A stretch of 64,000 nucleotides of DNA from assembly GCF_041296385.1 (NCBI RefSeq), contig NW_027183510.1, forward strand, positions 310,001 through 374,000. The letters are read 5' to 3'. A program made the translations under genes and the position numbers. The notes under the pieces were generated by a model that made no database searches, was not told where the DNA came from, and saw nothing but the letters and a program-made list of their open reading frames with translations. Source of the stretch: Aphelocoma coerulescens (lineage: Eukaryota; Chordata; Aves; Passeriformes; Corvidae). Below are positions 1 to 10,818 of this stretch, one piece after another. Numbering within the stretch: position 1 is the stretch's first letter; each line of letters begins with the position of its first letter.

Positions 1-1414
1 ATTCCATGAGGCCCCACTGTGTCACAATGGCTCCTTGGTTCCATCAGGTTCCGCAGTGTCACCATGGTCTCCTTTGATCCGCATTGTCATCATGGACAAT
101 TGGTTCCATGAGGCCCCGCAGTGTCACAATGGTCCCTTGCTTCCATAGCTTTTACGTTGTAACAATGGACTCCTTGCTTCTATGAGCTAGCCTGCTTTTT
201 GCAGAGGTGTCTTTGGTTCCAACAAGGCCCCGCTGTGTCTCAGTGCACCCTGGCTTCCATGTGGATGTGGAGTATCACAAAGGCTCCTTGGTTCCACCAG
301 GTCCTGCTGTGTCACAATGGGTCCTGTGGTCCCTGAGGCCCTCCAAAGTCATTGTGGAGGCTTGCTTCCATGAGGTTCCATTATGTGCCAGTGGTCATCT
401 TGGTTCCAGGAGTTTCCTTAGTGTCACAATGCTCTCCATGCTTCCATTAGGCCCTGCTTTGCCACAATGGTCCCCTTGTTTCCATGAGGCCCCGCTGTGT
501 CACAATGGACCTATGGTTCCATGATGTTGCGTGGTGTCACCGTGCTCTTCTTGAATCCGCAGTGTAACCATGGACCATTGGTTCCATGCAGCCGTGTCAC
601 AATGGGCTCCTTGATTCCATGATTCCCCACGGTGTCACAATGGAGCCTTGTTTCTAGGAGGTTCTGTACTGTCACAATTGCCTCCTTGATGCCATCAGCC
701 CCTGCAGTGTCACAATGGCTCCTTGGTTCCATGAGGAACACAATAGCTTGGCATAAGCATTGAGCAACAGCTGCTGAACACACCTGGCAACATCTGCTTG
801 CATCAAAAGAGTGCTTCAAGCTGACAATGGCACCAGCAGCTTCCATCTGCAACAGAGACCCAGGAAAGGACAGGCTGTGCCGGTTTGGACAAATGTGGAG
901 GAAAATATCCTCTGATAGAAGGCAGGTTACACCCAGCCCTCCCCCACCAGGTTTTTGGAAGAAAGAACTTTCCTGGGAAGAAAGTGAAAGAGATAAAAAC
1001 TATTTTTTTAACAAACACACAGGAAAAGGATAGCAATGCTAAATATTAAAGGTCTCGCTGTGCAGAGAAAGCTGGGATAATTTGAGAGTCCTTCCGTGTT
1101 TCGGTGGGGTCTCCTGAAACATCCATAGACAGCGAGGCCCGTGCAAAGAAACAGGGAGCGATTCTTGAGAGAAGTTTCAGAGCTCTTTCTTCTCCAGCCA
1201 CATGGGTGGGGCACTGCCAAAGAACTGAGCAATCACGGCACAACCAGGGCCCTCCTCGCACAGGGCAACACAAAATAAGCAGTGCTGAACAGGATTAGGG
1301 CACATGTGAGCAGGGAGCAGGGAGACCCCGTGCCCAGGCCATGCCTCTACCCCAGGGTCCCCTCTCCCATGACCTCATGGCAGGGGGGAGGAACCCCAAC
1401 ACTTCCGTAGGTGT

Positions 1415-1437
1415 AGTCTCTCTCCTCCTCCTTGCAG
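1415..1437 (+). promoter_or_regulatory. Splice-acceptor-like pyrimidine tract 1 (example in monomer 1)
   Basis: A TCTCTCTCCTCCTCCTTGCAG tract sits before CTGG. A long pyrimidine run ending in CAG is what a vertebrate 3' splice site looks like. It recurs in all 29 copies that reach this point. A change of GGTGTAGTC to GGTGCAGTC just upstream (monomers 6, 10) is the only variation I noticed. No matching coding exon follows, so any role would be in a noncoding transcript, or the similarity is chance. Confidence 0.3.
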
Positions 1438-1472
1438 CTGGCTCATGGGCCCACATTCAGGGCCCCCACCTC

Positions 1473-1488
1473 GGGAGAAAATTCTCCC
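1473..1488. other. Short inverted repeat GGGAGAA-AA-TTCTCCC, once per monomer
   Basis: Two 7-base arms are separated by AA, immediately after CCCACCTC. I saw no arm changes in the copies I read. It is too short to be a transposon end by itself and may be a protein-binding palindrome or simple chance. Confidence 0.5.
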
Positions 1489-1703
1489 AATGTGCTCTGA
1501 TGTTGAAAGAGTCAAGAAGAGAAGGGGAAAAAACCCCCAAAGTCCCAGGAAAACAAAGTTCAACTCTCCATCTCCCCCCAGAGAAAAGGAGCTGAAAACT
1601 GGCTAAAAAGAAACAAAGTTGCTTCCTCTGCTCTTGCTGCAAGCAGGATGCAGAGGAGTGTGTATGTGTGTCCTTGAACAAACGCTCTGAGAAGTTTGTC
1701 TGG

Positions 1704-1729
1704 CTTTTTTTTCCTCTCCCCCCTCTCAG
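1704..1729 (+). promoter_or_regulatory. Splice-acceptor-like pyrimidine tract 2 (example in monomer 1)
   Basis: A run of T followed by CCTCTCCCCCCTCTCAG precedes GCTCAG. The T run varies between copies (8 in monomer 1, 7 in class B), as do the bases just before it (TCTGGC, TCCAG, TCCG, TCCGG). A retroviral polypyrimidine or purine tract read on the other strand is a further possibility. Confidence 0.3.
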
Positions 1730-1799
1730 GCTCAGTTGAAAGGCACAGAAATGCACAAAGTTCACTTCTGGGCATAGAGCAGCAATAGGGGATACACAC

Positions 1800-1805
1800 A
1801 ATAAA
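1800..1805 (+). terminator. AATAAA hexamer, present in 12 of 29 monomers
   Basis: ACACAATAAAGTCACC contains a canonical poly(A) hexamer in monomer 1. Other copies with it start at 6156, 8325, 17040, 27931, 34455, 38803, 43155, 49677, 51853, 56201 and 58377. The remaining 17 read TGATAAA (monomers 2, 5, 6, 9, 10, 12) or CGATAAA (7, 11, 14, 15, 17, 19, 21, 22, 25, 28, 29). No GT- or T-rich element follows within about 40 bases, so use as a poly(A) site is doubtful. Confidence 0.3.
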
Positions 1806-2116
1806 GTCACCCCAAGACACAGGGACAGAGAATTCAGTGGAAAGACTCCGAGAATTCTGCTCCCAGAGATCATTCATTCCTGCTCACACTGACCCTTGTA
1901 GAAAGGGGACATCGTTCCAGGCAGCCTGTACTGAGCATGTGGCTCCTGAGTGGGGTTTGTTGTTTAGGAAACCTGCTCAGGCTTTTCCATTCTTTCCTTC
2001 CAAACAGGAAAACTTCTCCTGGGGCTGTGTGCAGGCAGAGCCCTGAGGAGAGCAGGTGGCACATGGTGCGCTGGGCTGGGACAGCCAGCTGCAGAGCTCA
2101 AGGGAAGAAGCCCAAA

Positions 2117-2914
2117 GTGTCACAATGGCTCCTTGCCTTCACATGCAACACCTGGGTCACAATGGTCTCCTTGATTCCATGAGGCCCCACTGTGTCACAA
2201 TGGCTCCTTGGTTCCATCAGGTTCCGCAGTGTCACCATGGTCTCCTTTGATCCGCACTGTCATCATGGACAATTGGTTCCATGAGGCCCCGCAGTGTCAC
2301 AATGGTCCCTTGCTTCCATAGCTTTTACGTTGTAACAATGGACTCCTTGCTTCTATGAGCTAGCCTGCTTTTTGCAGAGGTGTCTTTGGTTCCAACAAGG
2401 CCCCGCTGTGTCTCAGTGCACCCTGGCTTCCATGTGGATGTGGAGTATCACAAAGGCTCCTTGGTTCCACCAGGTCCTGCTGTGTCACAATGGGTCCTGT
2501 GGTCCCTGAGGCCCTCCAAAGTCATTGTGGAGGCTTGCTTCCATGAGGTTCCATTATGTGCCAGTGGTCATCTTGGTTCCAGGAGTTTCCTTAGTGTCAC
2601 AATGCTCTCCATGCTTCCATTAGGCCCTGCTTTGCCACAATGGTCCCCTTGTTTCCATGAGGCCCCGCTGTGTCACAATGGACCTATGGTTCCATGATGT
2701 TGCGTGGTGTCACCGTGCTCTTCTTGAATCCGCCGTGTAACCATGGACCATTGGTTCCATGCAGCCTGGCTGTGTCACAATGGGCTCCTTGATTCCATGA
2801 TTCCCCACGGTGTCACAATGGAGCCTTGTTTCTAGGAGGTTCTGTACTGTCACAATTGCCTCCTTGATGCCATCAGCCCCTGCAGTGTCACAATGGCTCC
2901 TTGGTTCCATGAGG
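2117..2914. repeat. Minisatellite block inside monomer 2, ~22 sub-repeats of 36-37 bp
   Basis: Degenerate units of 36-37 bp follow one another. Each opens with a version of GTGTCACAATGG, continues with CTCCTTGGTTCC and ends with ATGAGGCCCCGC. Variants include GTGTCACCATGG, TTGTCATCATGG, TTGTAACAATGG and ACTGTCACAATTG. The block ends abruptly at TTCCATGAGG, after which AACACAATAGC starts the non-repetitive part. Sub-repeats within one monomer differ from each other far more than the same sub-repeat does between monomers. The short array is therefore older and the whole monomer was amplified later. An equivalent block occurs in every monomer. I counted 12 ACAATGG cores in this monomer, 11 of them inside the block. 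Confidence 0.95.
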
Positions 2915-4293
2915 AACACAATAGCTTGGCATAAGCATTGAGCAACAGCTGCTGAACACACCTGGCAACATCTGCTTGCATCAAAAGAGTGCTTCAAGCT
3001 GACAATGGCACCAGCAGCTTCCATCTGCAACAGAGACCCAGGAAAGGACAGGCTGTGCCGGTTTGGACAAATGTGGAGGAAAATATCCTCTGATAGAAGG
3101 CAGGTTACACCCAGCCCTCCCCCACCAGGTTTTTGGAAAAAAGAACTTTCCTGGGAAGAAAGTGAAAGAGATAAAAACTATTTTTTTAACAAACACACAG
3201 GAAAAGGATAGCAATGCTAAATATTAAAAGCTCTCGCTGTGCAGAGAAAGCTGGGATAATTTGAGAGTCCTTCCGTGTTTCGGTGGGGTCTCCTGAAACA
3301 TCCATAGACAGCGAGGCCCGTGCAAAGAAACAGGGAGCGATTCTTGAGAGAAGTTGCAGAGCTCTTTCTTCTCCAGCCACATGGGCGGGGCACTGCCAAA
3401 GAACTGAGCAATCACGGCACAACCAGGGCCCTCCTCGCACAGGGCAACACAAAATAAGCAGTGCTGAACAGGATTAGGGCACATGTGAGCAGGGAGCAGG
3501 GAGACCCCATGCCCAGGCCATGCCTCTACCCCAGGGTCCCCTCTCCCATGACCTCATGGCAGGGGGGAGGAACCCCAACACTTCCGTAGGTGTAGTCTCT
3601 CTCCTCCTCCTTGCAGCTGGCTCATGGGCCCACATTCAGGGCCCCCACCTCGGGAGAAAATTCTCCCAATGTGCTCTGATGTTGAAAGAGTCAAGAAGAG
3701 AAGGGGAAAAAACCCCCAAAGTCCCAGGAAAACAAAGTTCAACTCTCCATCTCCCCCCAGAGAAAAGGAGCTGAAAACTGGCTAAAAAGAAACAAAGTTG
3801 CTTCCTCTGCTCTTGCTGCAAGCAGGATGCAGAGGAGTGTGTATGTGTGTCCTTGAACAAACGCTCTGAGAAGTATTCCAGTTTTTTTTCCTCTCCCCCC
3901 TCTCAGGCTCAGTTGAAAGGCACAGAAATGCACAAAGTTCACTTCTGGGCATAGAGCAGCAATAGGGGATACACATGATAAAGTCACCCCAAGACACAGG
4001 GACAGAGAATTCAGTGGAAAGACTCCGAGAATTCTGCTCCCAGAGATCATTCATTCCTGCTCACACTGACCCTTGTAGAAAGGGGACATCGTTCCAGGCA
4101 GCCTGTACTGAGCATGTGGCTCCTGAGTGGGGTTTGTTGTTTAGGAAACCTGCTCCGGCTTTTCCATTCTTTCCTTCCAAACAGGAAAACTTCTCCTGGG
4201 GCTGTGTGCAGGCAGAGCCCTGAGGAGAGCAGGTGGCACATGGTGCGCTGGGCTGGGACAGCCAGCTGCAGAGCTCAAGGGAAGAAGCCCAAA
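2915..4293. other. Non-repetitive ~1.38-kb part of the monomer (example: monomer 2)
   Basis: No internal tandem repeat and no long conserved reading frame are visible. In order it contains an A-rich stretch with GATAAAAACTATTTTTTTAA (about 3170-3188), a CpG-bearing section near 3270-3390, a pyrimidine tract ending in TTGCAG, the inverted repeat GGGAGAA-AA-TTCTCCC, a purine-rich GAA/GGGG/A-run zone with frequent indels, a second pyrimidine tract ending in CTCTCAG, the AATAAA/TGATAAA position, and two GAATTC sites 22 bp apart. The layout (A/T-rich core, pyrimidine tracts, hexamer) would fit a retroviral LTR fragment or a noncoding exon, but I cannot name a family. Confidence 0.6.
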
Positions 4294-6468
4294 GTGTCAC
4301 AATGGCTCCTTGCCTTCCCATGCAACACCTGGGTCACAATGGTCTCCTTGATTCCATGAGGCCCCACTGTGTCACAATGGCTCCTTGGTTCCATCAGGTT
4401 CCGCAGTGCCACCATGGTCTCCTTTGATCCGCATTGTCATCATGGACAATTGGTTCCATGAGGCCCCGCAGTGTCACAATGGTCCCTTGGTTCCATGGCT
4501 TTTACGTTGTAACAATGGACTCCTTGCTTCTATGAGCTAGCCTGCTTTTTGCAGAGGTGTCTTTGGTTCCCACAAGGCCCCGCTGTGTCTCAGTGCACCC
4601 TGGCTTCCATGTGGATCTGGAGTATCACAAAGGCTCCTTGGTTCCACCAGGTCCTGCTGTGTCACAATGGGTCCTGTGGTCCCTGAGGCCCTCCAAAGTC
4701 ATTGTGGAGGCTTGCTTCCATGAGGTTCCATTATGTGCCAGTGGTCATCTTGGTTCCAGGAGTTTCCTTAGTGTCACAATGCTCTCCATGCTTCCATTAG
4801 GCCCTGCTTTCCCACAATGGTCCCCTTGTTTCCATGAGGCCCCGCTGTGTCACAATGGACCTATGGTTCCATGATGTTGCGTGGTGTCACCGTGCTCTTC
4901 TTGAATCCGCAGTGTAACCATGGACCATTGGTTCCATGCAGCCGTGTCACAATGGGCTCCTTGATTCCATGATTCCCCACGGTGTCACAATGGAGCCTTG
5001 TTTCTAGGAGGTTCTGTACTGTCACAATTGCCTCCTTGATGCCATCAGCCCCTGCAGTGTCACAATGGCTCCTTGGTTCCATGAGGAACACAATAGCTTG
5101 GCATAAGCATTGAGCAACAGCTGCTGAACACACCTGGCAACATCTGCTTGCATCAAAAGAGGGCTTCAAGCTGACAATGGCACCAGCAGCTTCCATCTGC
5201 AACAGACACCCAGGGAAAGGACAGGCTGTGCCGGTTTGGACAAATGTGGAGGAAAATATCCTCTGATAGAAGGCAGGTTACACCCAGCCCTCCCCCACCA
5301 GCTTCGGGAAAAAAGAATTTTCCTGGGAAGAAAGTGAAAGAGATAAAAACTACTTTTTTAAAAAAACACAGGAAAAGGATAACAATGCTAAATATTAAAA
5401 CCTCTCGCTGTGCAGAGAAAGCCGGGATAATTTGAGAGTCCTTCTGTGTTTCGGTGGGGTCTCCTGAAACATCCATAGACAGCGAGGCCCGTGCAAAGAA
5501 ACAGGGAGCGATTCTTGAGAGAAGTTTCAGAGCTCTTTCTTCTCCAGCCACATGGGCGGGGCACTGCCAAAGAACTGAGCAATCACGGCACAACCAGGGC
5601 CCTCCTGGCACAGGGCAACACAAAATAAGCAGTGCTGAACAGGATTAGGGCACATGTGAGCAGGGAGCAGGGAGACCCCCCGTGCCCAGGCCATGCCTCT
5701 ACCCCAGGGTCCCCTCTCCCATGACCTCATGGCAGGGGGGAGGAACCCCAACACTTCCGTAGGTGTAGTCTCTCTCCTCCTCCTTGCAGCTGGCTCATGG
5801 GCCCACATTCAGGGCCCCCACCTCGGGAGAAAATTCTCCCAATGTGCTCTGATGTTGAAAGAGTCAAGAAGAGAAGAAGGGAAAAAAAACCCCCGAAGTC
5901 CCAGGAAAACAAAGTTCAACTCTCCATCTCCCCCCAGAGAAAAGGAGCTGAAAACTGGCTAAAAAGAAACAAAGTTGCTTCCTCTGCTCTTGCTGCAAGC
6001 AGGATGCAGAGGAGTGTGTATGTGTGTCCTTCAACAAACGCTCTGAGAAGTTTGTCTGGCTTTTTTTTCCTCTCCCCCCTCTCAGGCTCAGTTGAAAGGC
6101 ACAGAAATGCACAAAGTTCACTTCTGGGCATAGAGCAGCAATAGGGGATACACACAATAAAGTCACCCCAAGACACAGGGACAGAGAATTCAGTGGAAAG
6201 ACTCCGAGAATTCTGCTCCCAGAGATCATTCCTGCTCACACTGACCCTTGTAGAAAGGGGACATCGTTCCAGGCAGCCTGTACTGAGCATGTGGCTCCTG
6301 AGTGGGGTTTGTTGTTTAGGAAACCTGCTCCGGCTTTTCCATTCTTTCCTTCCAAACAGGAAAACTTCTCCTGGGGCTGTGTGCAGGCAGAGCCCTGAGG
6401 AGAGCAGGTGGCACATGGTGCGCTGGGCTGGGACAGGCAGCTGCAGAGCTCAAGGGAAGAAGCCCAAA
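4294..6468. repeat. Monomer 3 (2175 bp), divergent outlier
   Basis: The sub-repeat block is 4294-5086. No TGGCT. It is the most distinctive copy in the window, with private changes at CCATGGCTTTT, GCTTTCCCACAATGG, AGACACCCAGGGAAAGG, CAGCTTCGGGAAAAAAG, AAAAAACACAGG, GATAACAATG, AAAACCTCTCGC, GCCGGGATAA, ACCCCCCGTG and ACAGGCAGC. It already carries AATAAA (6156-6161), the CATT deletion, the GAAGAAGGG form and CTGGCACAGG, which reappear in domain II. One altered frame runs unusually long on the minus strand (5153-5623), which I take as chance. Confidence 0.95.
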
Positions 6469-8641
6469 GTGTCACAATGGCTCCTTGCCTTCACATGCAA
6501 CACCTGGGTCACAATGGTCTCCTTGATTCCATGAGGCCCCACTGTGTCACAATGGCTCCTTGGTTCCATCAGGTTCCGCAGTGTCACCATGGTCTCCTTT
6601 GATCCGCATTGTCATCATGGACAATTGGTTCCATGAGGCCCCGCAGTGTCACAATGTTCCCTTGCTTCCATAGCTTTTACGTTGTAACAATGGACTCCTT
6701 GCTTCTATGAGCTAGCCTGCTTTTTGCAGAGGTGTCTTTGGTTCCAACAAGGCCCCGCTGTGTCTCAGTGCACCCTGGCTTCCATGTGGATGTGGAGTAT
6801 CACAAAGGCTCCTTGGTTCCACCAGGTCCTGCTGTGTCACAATGGGTCCTGTGGTCCCTGAGGCCCTCCAAAGTCATTGTGGAGGCTTGCTTCCATGAGG
6901 TTCCATTATGTGCCAGTGGTCATCTTGGTTCCAGGAGTTTCCTTAGTGTCACAATGCTCTCCATGCTTCCATTAGGCCCTGCTTTGCCACAATGGTCCCC
7001 TTGTTTCCATGAGGCCCCGCTGTGTCACAATGGACCTATGGTTCCATGATGTTGCGTGGTGTCACCGTGCTCTTCTTGAATCCGCAGTGTAACCATGGAC
7101 CATTGGTTCCATGCAGCCGTGTCACAATGGGCTCCTTGATTCCATGATTCCCCACGGTGTCACAATGGAGCCTTGTTTCTAGGAGGTTCTGTACTGTCAC
7201 AATTGCCTCCTTGATGCCATCAGCCCCTGCAGTGTCACAATGGCTCCTTGGTTCCATGAGGAACACAATAGCTTGGCATAAGCATTGAGCAACAGCTGCT
7301 GAACACACCTGGCAACATCTGCTTGCATCAAAAGAGTGCTTCAAGCTGACAATGGCACCAGCAGCTTCCATCTGCAACAGAGACCCAGGAAAGGACAGGC
7401 TGTGCCGGTTTGGACAAATGTGGAGGAAAATATCCTCTGATAGAAGGCAGGTTACACCCAGCCCTCCCCCACCAGGTTTTTGGAAAAAAGAACTTTCCTG
7501 GGAAGAAAGTGAAAGAGATAAAAACTATTTTTTTAACAAACACACAGGAAAAGGATAGCAATGCTAAATATTAAAGGTCTCGCTGTGCAGAGAAAGCTGG
7601 GATAATTTGAGAGTCCTTCTGTGTTTCGGTGGGGTCTCCTGAAACATCCATAGACAGCGAGGCCCGTGCAAAGAAACAGGGAGCGATTCTTGAGAGAAGT
7701 TTCAGAGCTCTTTCTTCTCCAGCCACATGGGTGGGGCACTGCCAAAGAACTGAGCAATCACGGCACAACCAGGGCCCTCCTCGCACAGGGCAACACAAAA
7801 TAAGCAGTGCTGAACAGGATTAGGGCACATGTGAGCAGGGAGCAGGGAGACCCCGTGCCCAGGCCATGCCTCTACCCCAGGGTCCCCTCTCCCATGACCT
7901 CATGGCAGGGGGGAGGAACCCCAACACTTCCGTAGGTGTAGTCTCTCTCCTCCTCCTTGCAGCTGGCTCATGGGCCCACATTCAGGGCCCCCACCTCGGG
8001 AGAAAATTCTCCCAATGTGCTCTGATGTTGAAAGAGTCAAGAAGAGAAGGGGAAAAAACCCCCAAAGTCCCAGGAAAACAAAGTTCAACTCTCCATCTCC
8101 CCCCAGAGAAAAGGAGCTGAAAACTGGCTAAAAAGAAACAAAGTTGCTTCCTCTGCTCTTGCTGCAAGCAGGATGCAGAGGAGTGTGTATGTGTGTCCTT
8201 GAACAAACGCTCTGAGAAGTTTGTCTGGCTTTTTTTTCCTCTCCCCCCTCTCAGGCTCAGTTGAAAGGCACAGAAATGCACAAAGTTCACTTCTGGGCAT
8301 AGAGCAGCAATAGGGGATACACACAATAAAGTCACCCCAAGACACAGGGACAGAGAATTCAGTGGAAAGACTCCGAGAATTCTGCTCCCAGAGATCATTC
8401 ATTCCTGCTCACACTGACCCTTGTAGAAAGGGGACATCGTTCCAGGCAGCCTGTACTGAGCATGTGGCTCCTGAGTGGGGTTTGTTGTTTAGGAAACCTG
8501 CTCAGGCTTTTCCATTCTTTCCTTCCAAACAGGAAAACTTCTCCTGGGGCTGTGTGCAGGCAGAGCCCTGAGGAGAGCAGGTGGCACATGGTGCGCTGGG
8601 CTGGGACAGCCAGCTGCAGAGCTCAAGGGAAGAAGCCCAAA
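6469..8641. repeat. Monomer 4 (2173 bp)
   Basis: The sub-repeat block is 6469-7261. No TGGCT. TTAAAGGTC, GGGTGGGG and AATAAA (8325-8330) place it with monomers 1 and 8. It has a private ACAATGTTCCC at 6657. Confidence 0.95.
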
Positions 8642-10818
8642 GTGTCACAATGGCTCCTTGCCTTCACATGCAACACCTGGGTCACAATGGTCTCCTTGAT
8701 TCCATGAGGCCCCACTGTGTCACAATGGCTCCTTGGTTCCATCAGGTTCCGCAGTGTCACCATGGTCTCCTTTGATCCGCACTGTCATCATGGACAATTG
8801 GTTCCATGAGGCCCCGCAGTGTCACAATGGTCCCTTGCTTCCATAGCTTTTACGTTGTAACAATGGACTCCTTGCTTCTATGAGCTAGCCTGCTTTTTGC
8901 AGAGGTGTCTTTGGTTCCAACAAGGCCCCGCTGTGTCTCAGTGCACCCTGGCTTCCATGTGGATGTGGAGTATCACAAAGGCTCCTTGGTTCCACCAGGT
9001 CCTGCTGTGTCACAATGGGTCCTGTGGTCCCTGAGGCCCTCCAAAGTCATTGTGGAGGCTTGCTTCCATGAGGTTCCATTATGTGCCAGTGGTCATCTTG
9101 GTTCCAGGAGTTTCCTTAGTGTCACAATGCTCTCCATGCTTCCATTAGGCCCTGCTTTGCCACAATGGTCCCCTTGTTTCCATGAGGCCCCGCTGTGTCA
9201 CAATGGACCTATGGTTCCATGATGTTGCGTGGTGTCACCGTGCTCTTCTTGAATCCGCCGTGTAACCATGGACCATTGGTTCCATGCAGCCTGGCTGTGT
9301 CACAATGGGCTCCTTGATTCCATGATTCCCCACGGTGTCACAATGGAGCCTTGTTTCTAGGAGGTTCTGTACTGTCACAATTGCCTCCTTGATGCCATCA
9401 GCCCCTGCAGTGTCACAATGGCTCCTTGGTTCCATGAGGAACACAATAGCTTGGCATAAGCATTGAGCAACAGCTGCTGAACACACCTGGCAACATCTGC
9501 TTGCATCAAAAGAGTGCTTCAAGCTGACAATGGCACCAGCAGCTTCCATCTGCAACAGAGACCCAGGAAAGGACAGGCTGTGCCGGTTTGGACAAATGTG
9601 GAGGAAAATATCCTCTGATAGAAGGCAGGTTACACCCAGCCCTCCCCCACCAGGTTTTTGGAAAAAAGAACTTTCCTGGGAAGAAAGTGAAAGAGATAAA
9701 AACTATTTTTTTAACAAACACACAGGAAAAGGATAGCAATGCTAAATATTAAAAGCTCTCGCTGTGCAGAGAAAGCTGGGATAATTTGAGAGTCCTTCCG
9801 TGTTTCGGTGGGGTCTCCTGAAACATCCATAGACAGCGAGGCCCGTGCAAAGAAACAGGGAGCGATTCTTGAGAGAAGTTGCAGAGCTCTTTCTTCTCCA
9901 GCCACATGGGCGGGGCACTGCCAAAGAACTGAGCAATCACGGCACAACCAGGGCCCTCCTCGCACAGGGCAACACAAAATAAGCAGTGCTGAACAGGATT
10001 AGGGCACATGTGAGCAGGGAGCAGGGAGACCCCATGCCCAGGCCATGCCTCTACCCCAGGGTCCCCTCTCCCATGACCTCATGGCAGGGGGGAGGAACCC
10101 CAACACTTCCGTAGGTGTAGTCTCTCTCCTCCTCCTTGCAGCTGGCTCATGGGCCCACATTCAGGGCCCCCACCTCGGGAGAAAATTCTCCCAATGTGCT
10201 CTGATGTTGAAAGAGTCAAGAAGAGAAGGGGAAAAAACCCCCAAAGTCCCAGGAAAACAAAGTTCAACTCTCCATCTCCCCCCAGAGAAAAGGAGCTGAA
10301 AACTGGCTAAAAAGAAACAAAGTTGCTTCCTCTGCTCTTGCTGCAAGCAGGATGCAGAGGAGTGTGTATGTGTGTCCTTGAACAAACGCTCTGAGAAGTA
10401 TTCCAGTTTTTTTTCCTCTCCCCCCTCTCAGGCTCAGTTGAAAGGCACAGAAATGCACAAAGTTCACTTCTGGGCATAGAGCAGCAATAGGGGATACACA
10501 TGATAAAGTCACCCCAAGACACAGGGACAGAGAATTCAGTGGAAAGACTCCGAGAATTCTGCTCCCAGAGATCATTCATTCCTGCTCACACTGACCCTTG
10601 TAGAAAGGGGACATCGTTCCAGGCAGCCTGTACTGAGCATGTGGCTCCTGAGTGGGGTTTGTTGTTTAGGAAACCTGCTCCGGCTTTTCCATTCTTTCCT
10701 TCCAAACAGGAAAACTTCTCCTGGGGCTGTGTGCAGGCAGAGCCCTGAGGAGAGCAGGTGGCACATGGTGCGCTGGGCTGGGACAGCCAGCTGCAGAGCT
10801 CAAGGGAAGAAGCCCAAA
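8642..10818. repeat. Monomer 5 (2177 bp)
   Basis: The sub-repeat block is 8642-9439. TGGCT present. Same type as monomers 2 and 9 (AAGTATTCCAG, ACCCCATGCCC, TGATAAA). Confidence 0.96.

Larger units (their letters stand above)
1..2116. repeat. Monomer 1 (left-truncated by window)
   Basis: The sub-repeat block is 1-736 (its first 57 bases lie outside the window) and the non-repetitive part is 737-2116. It lacks TGGCT and has TTAAAGGTC, GGGTGGGG and AATAAA at 1800-1805. It matches monomer 4 at a shift of 6,525 bp; the substitutions I noticed are 132 (G to T), 961 (G to A) and 1095 (C to T). Confidence 0.95.
2117..4293. repeat. Monomer 2 (2177 bp), domain I type with AAGTATTCCAG
   Basis: The sub-repeat block is 2117-2914 and the non-repetitive part 2915-4293. 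TGGCT is present. The AAGTATTCCAG and ACCCCATGCCC markers are shared only with monomers 5 and 9. The AATAAA position reads TGATAAA. This copy is the reference for the sub-feature descriptions below. Confidence 0.97.

Noticed and set aside
195..206. Hairpin CTGC-TTTTT-GCAG as a terminator
   Set aside because: A four-base stem is too short, and a bacterial-type terminator is out of place in this sequence.
207..524. A 105-residue plus-strand frame conserved in all 30 copies
   Set aside because: It starts at GTG within the minisatellite, its residues simply translate the sub-repeat, and minus-strand frames in the same monomer are kept just as well. Conservation reflects recent amplification of the DNA, not selection on a protein.
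985..1011. TATA box at GATAAAAACTATTTTTTTAA
   Set aside because: An A/T-rich stretch alone is weak evidence and there is no supported transcription start or initiator next to it.
1090..1115. CENP-B box-like TTTCGGTGGGG
   Set aside because: Only the TTCG start fits; the required A and CGGG positions are not met.
1293..1302. Telomere-like ATTAGGG
   Set aside because: A single heptamer per monomer, not a tandem TTAGGG run.
5153..5623. A 156-residue minus-strand frame in monomer 3
   Set aside because: It results from indels private to this diverged copy and reads through the A-rich stretch; no family resemblance.
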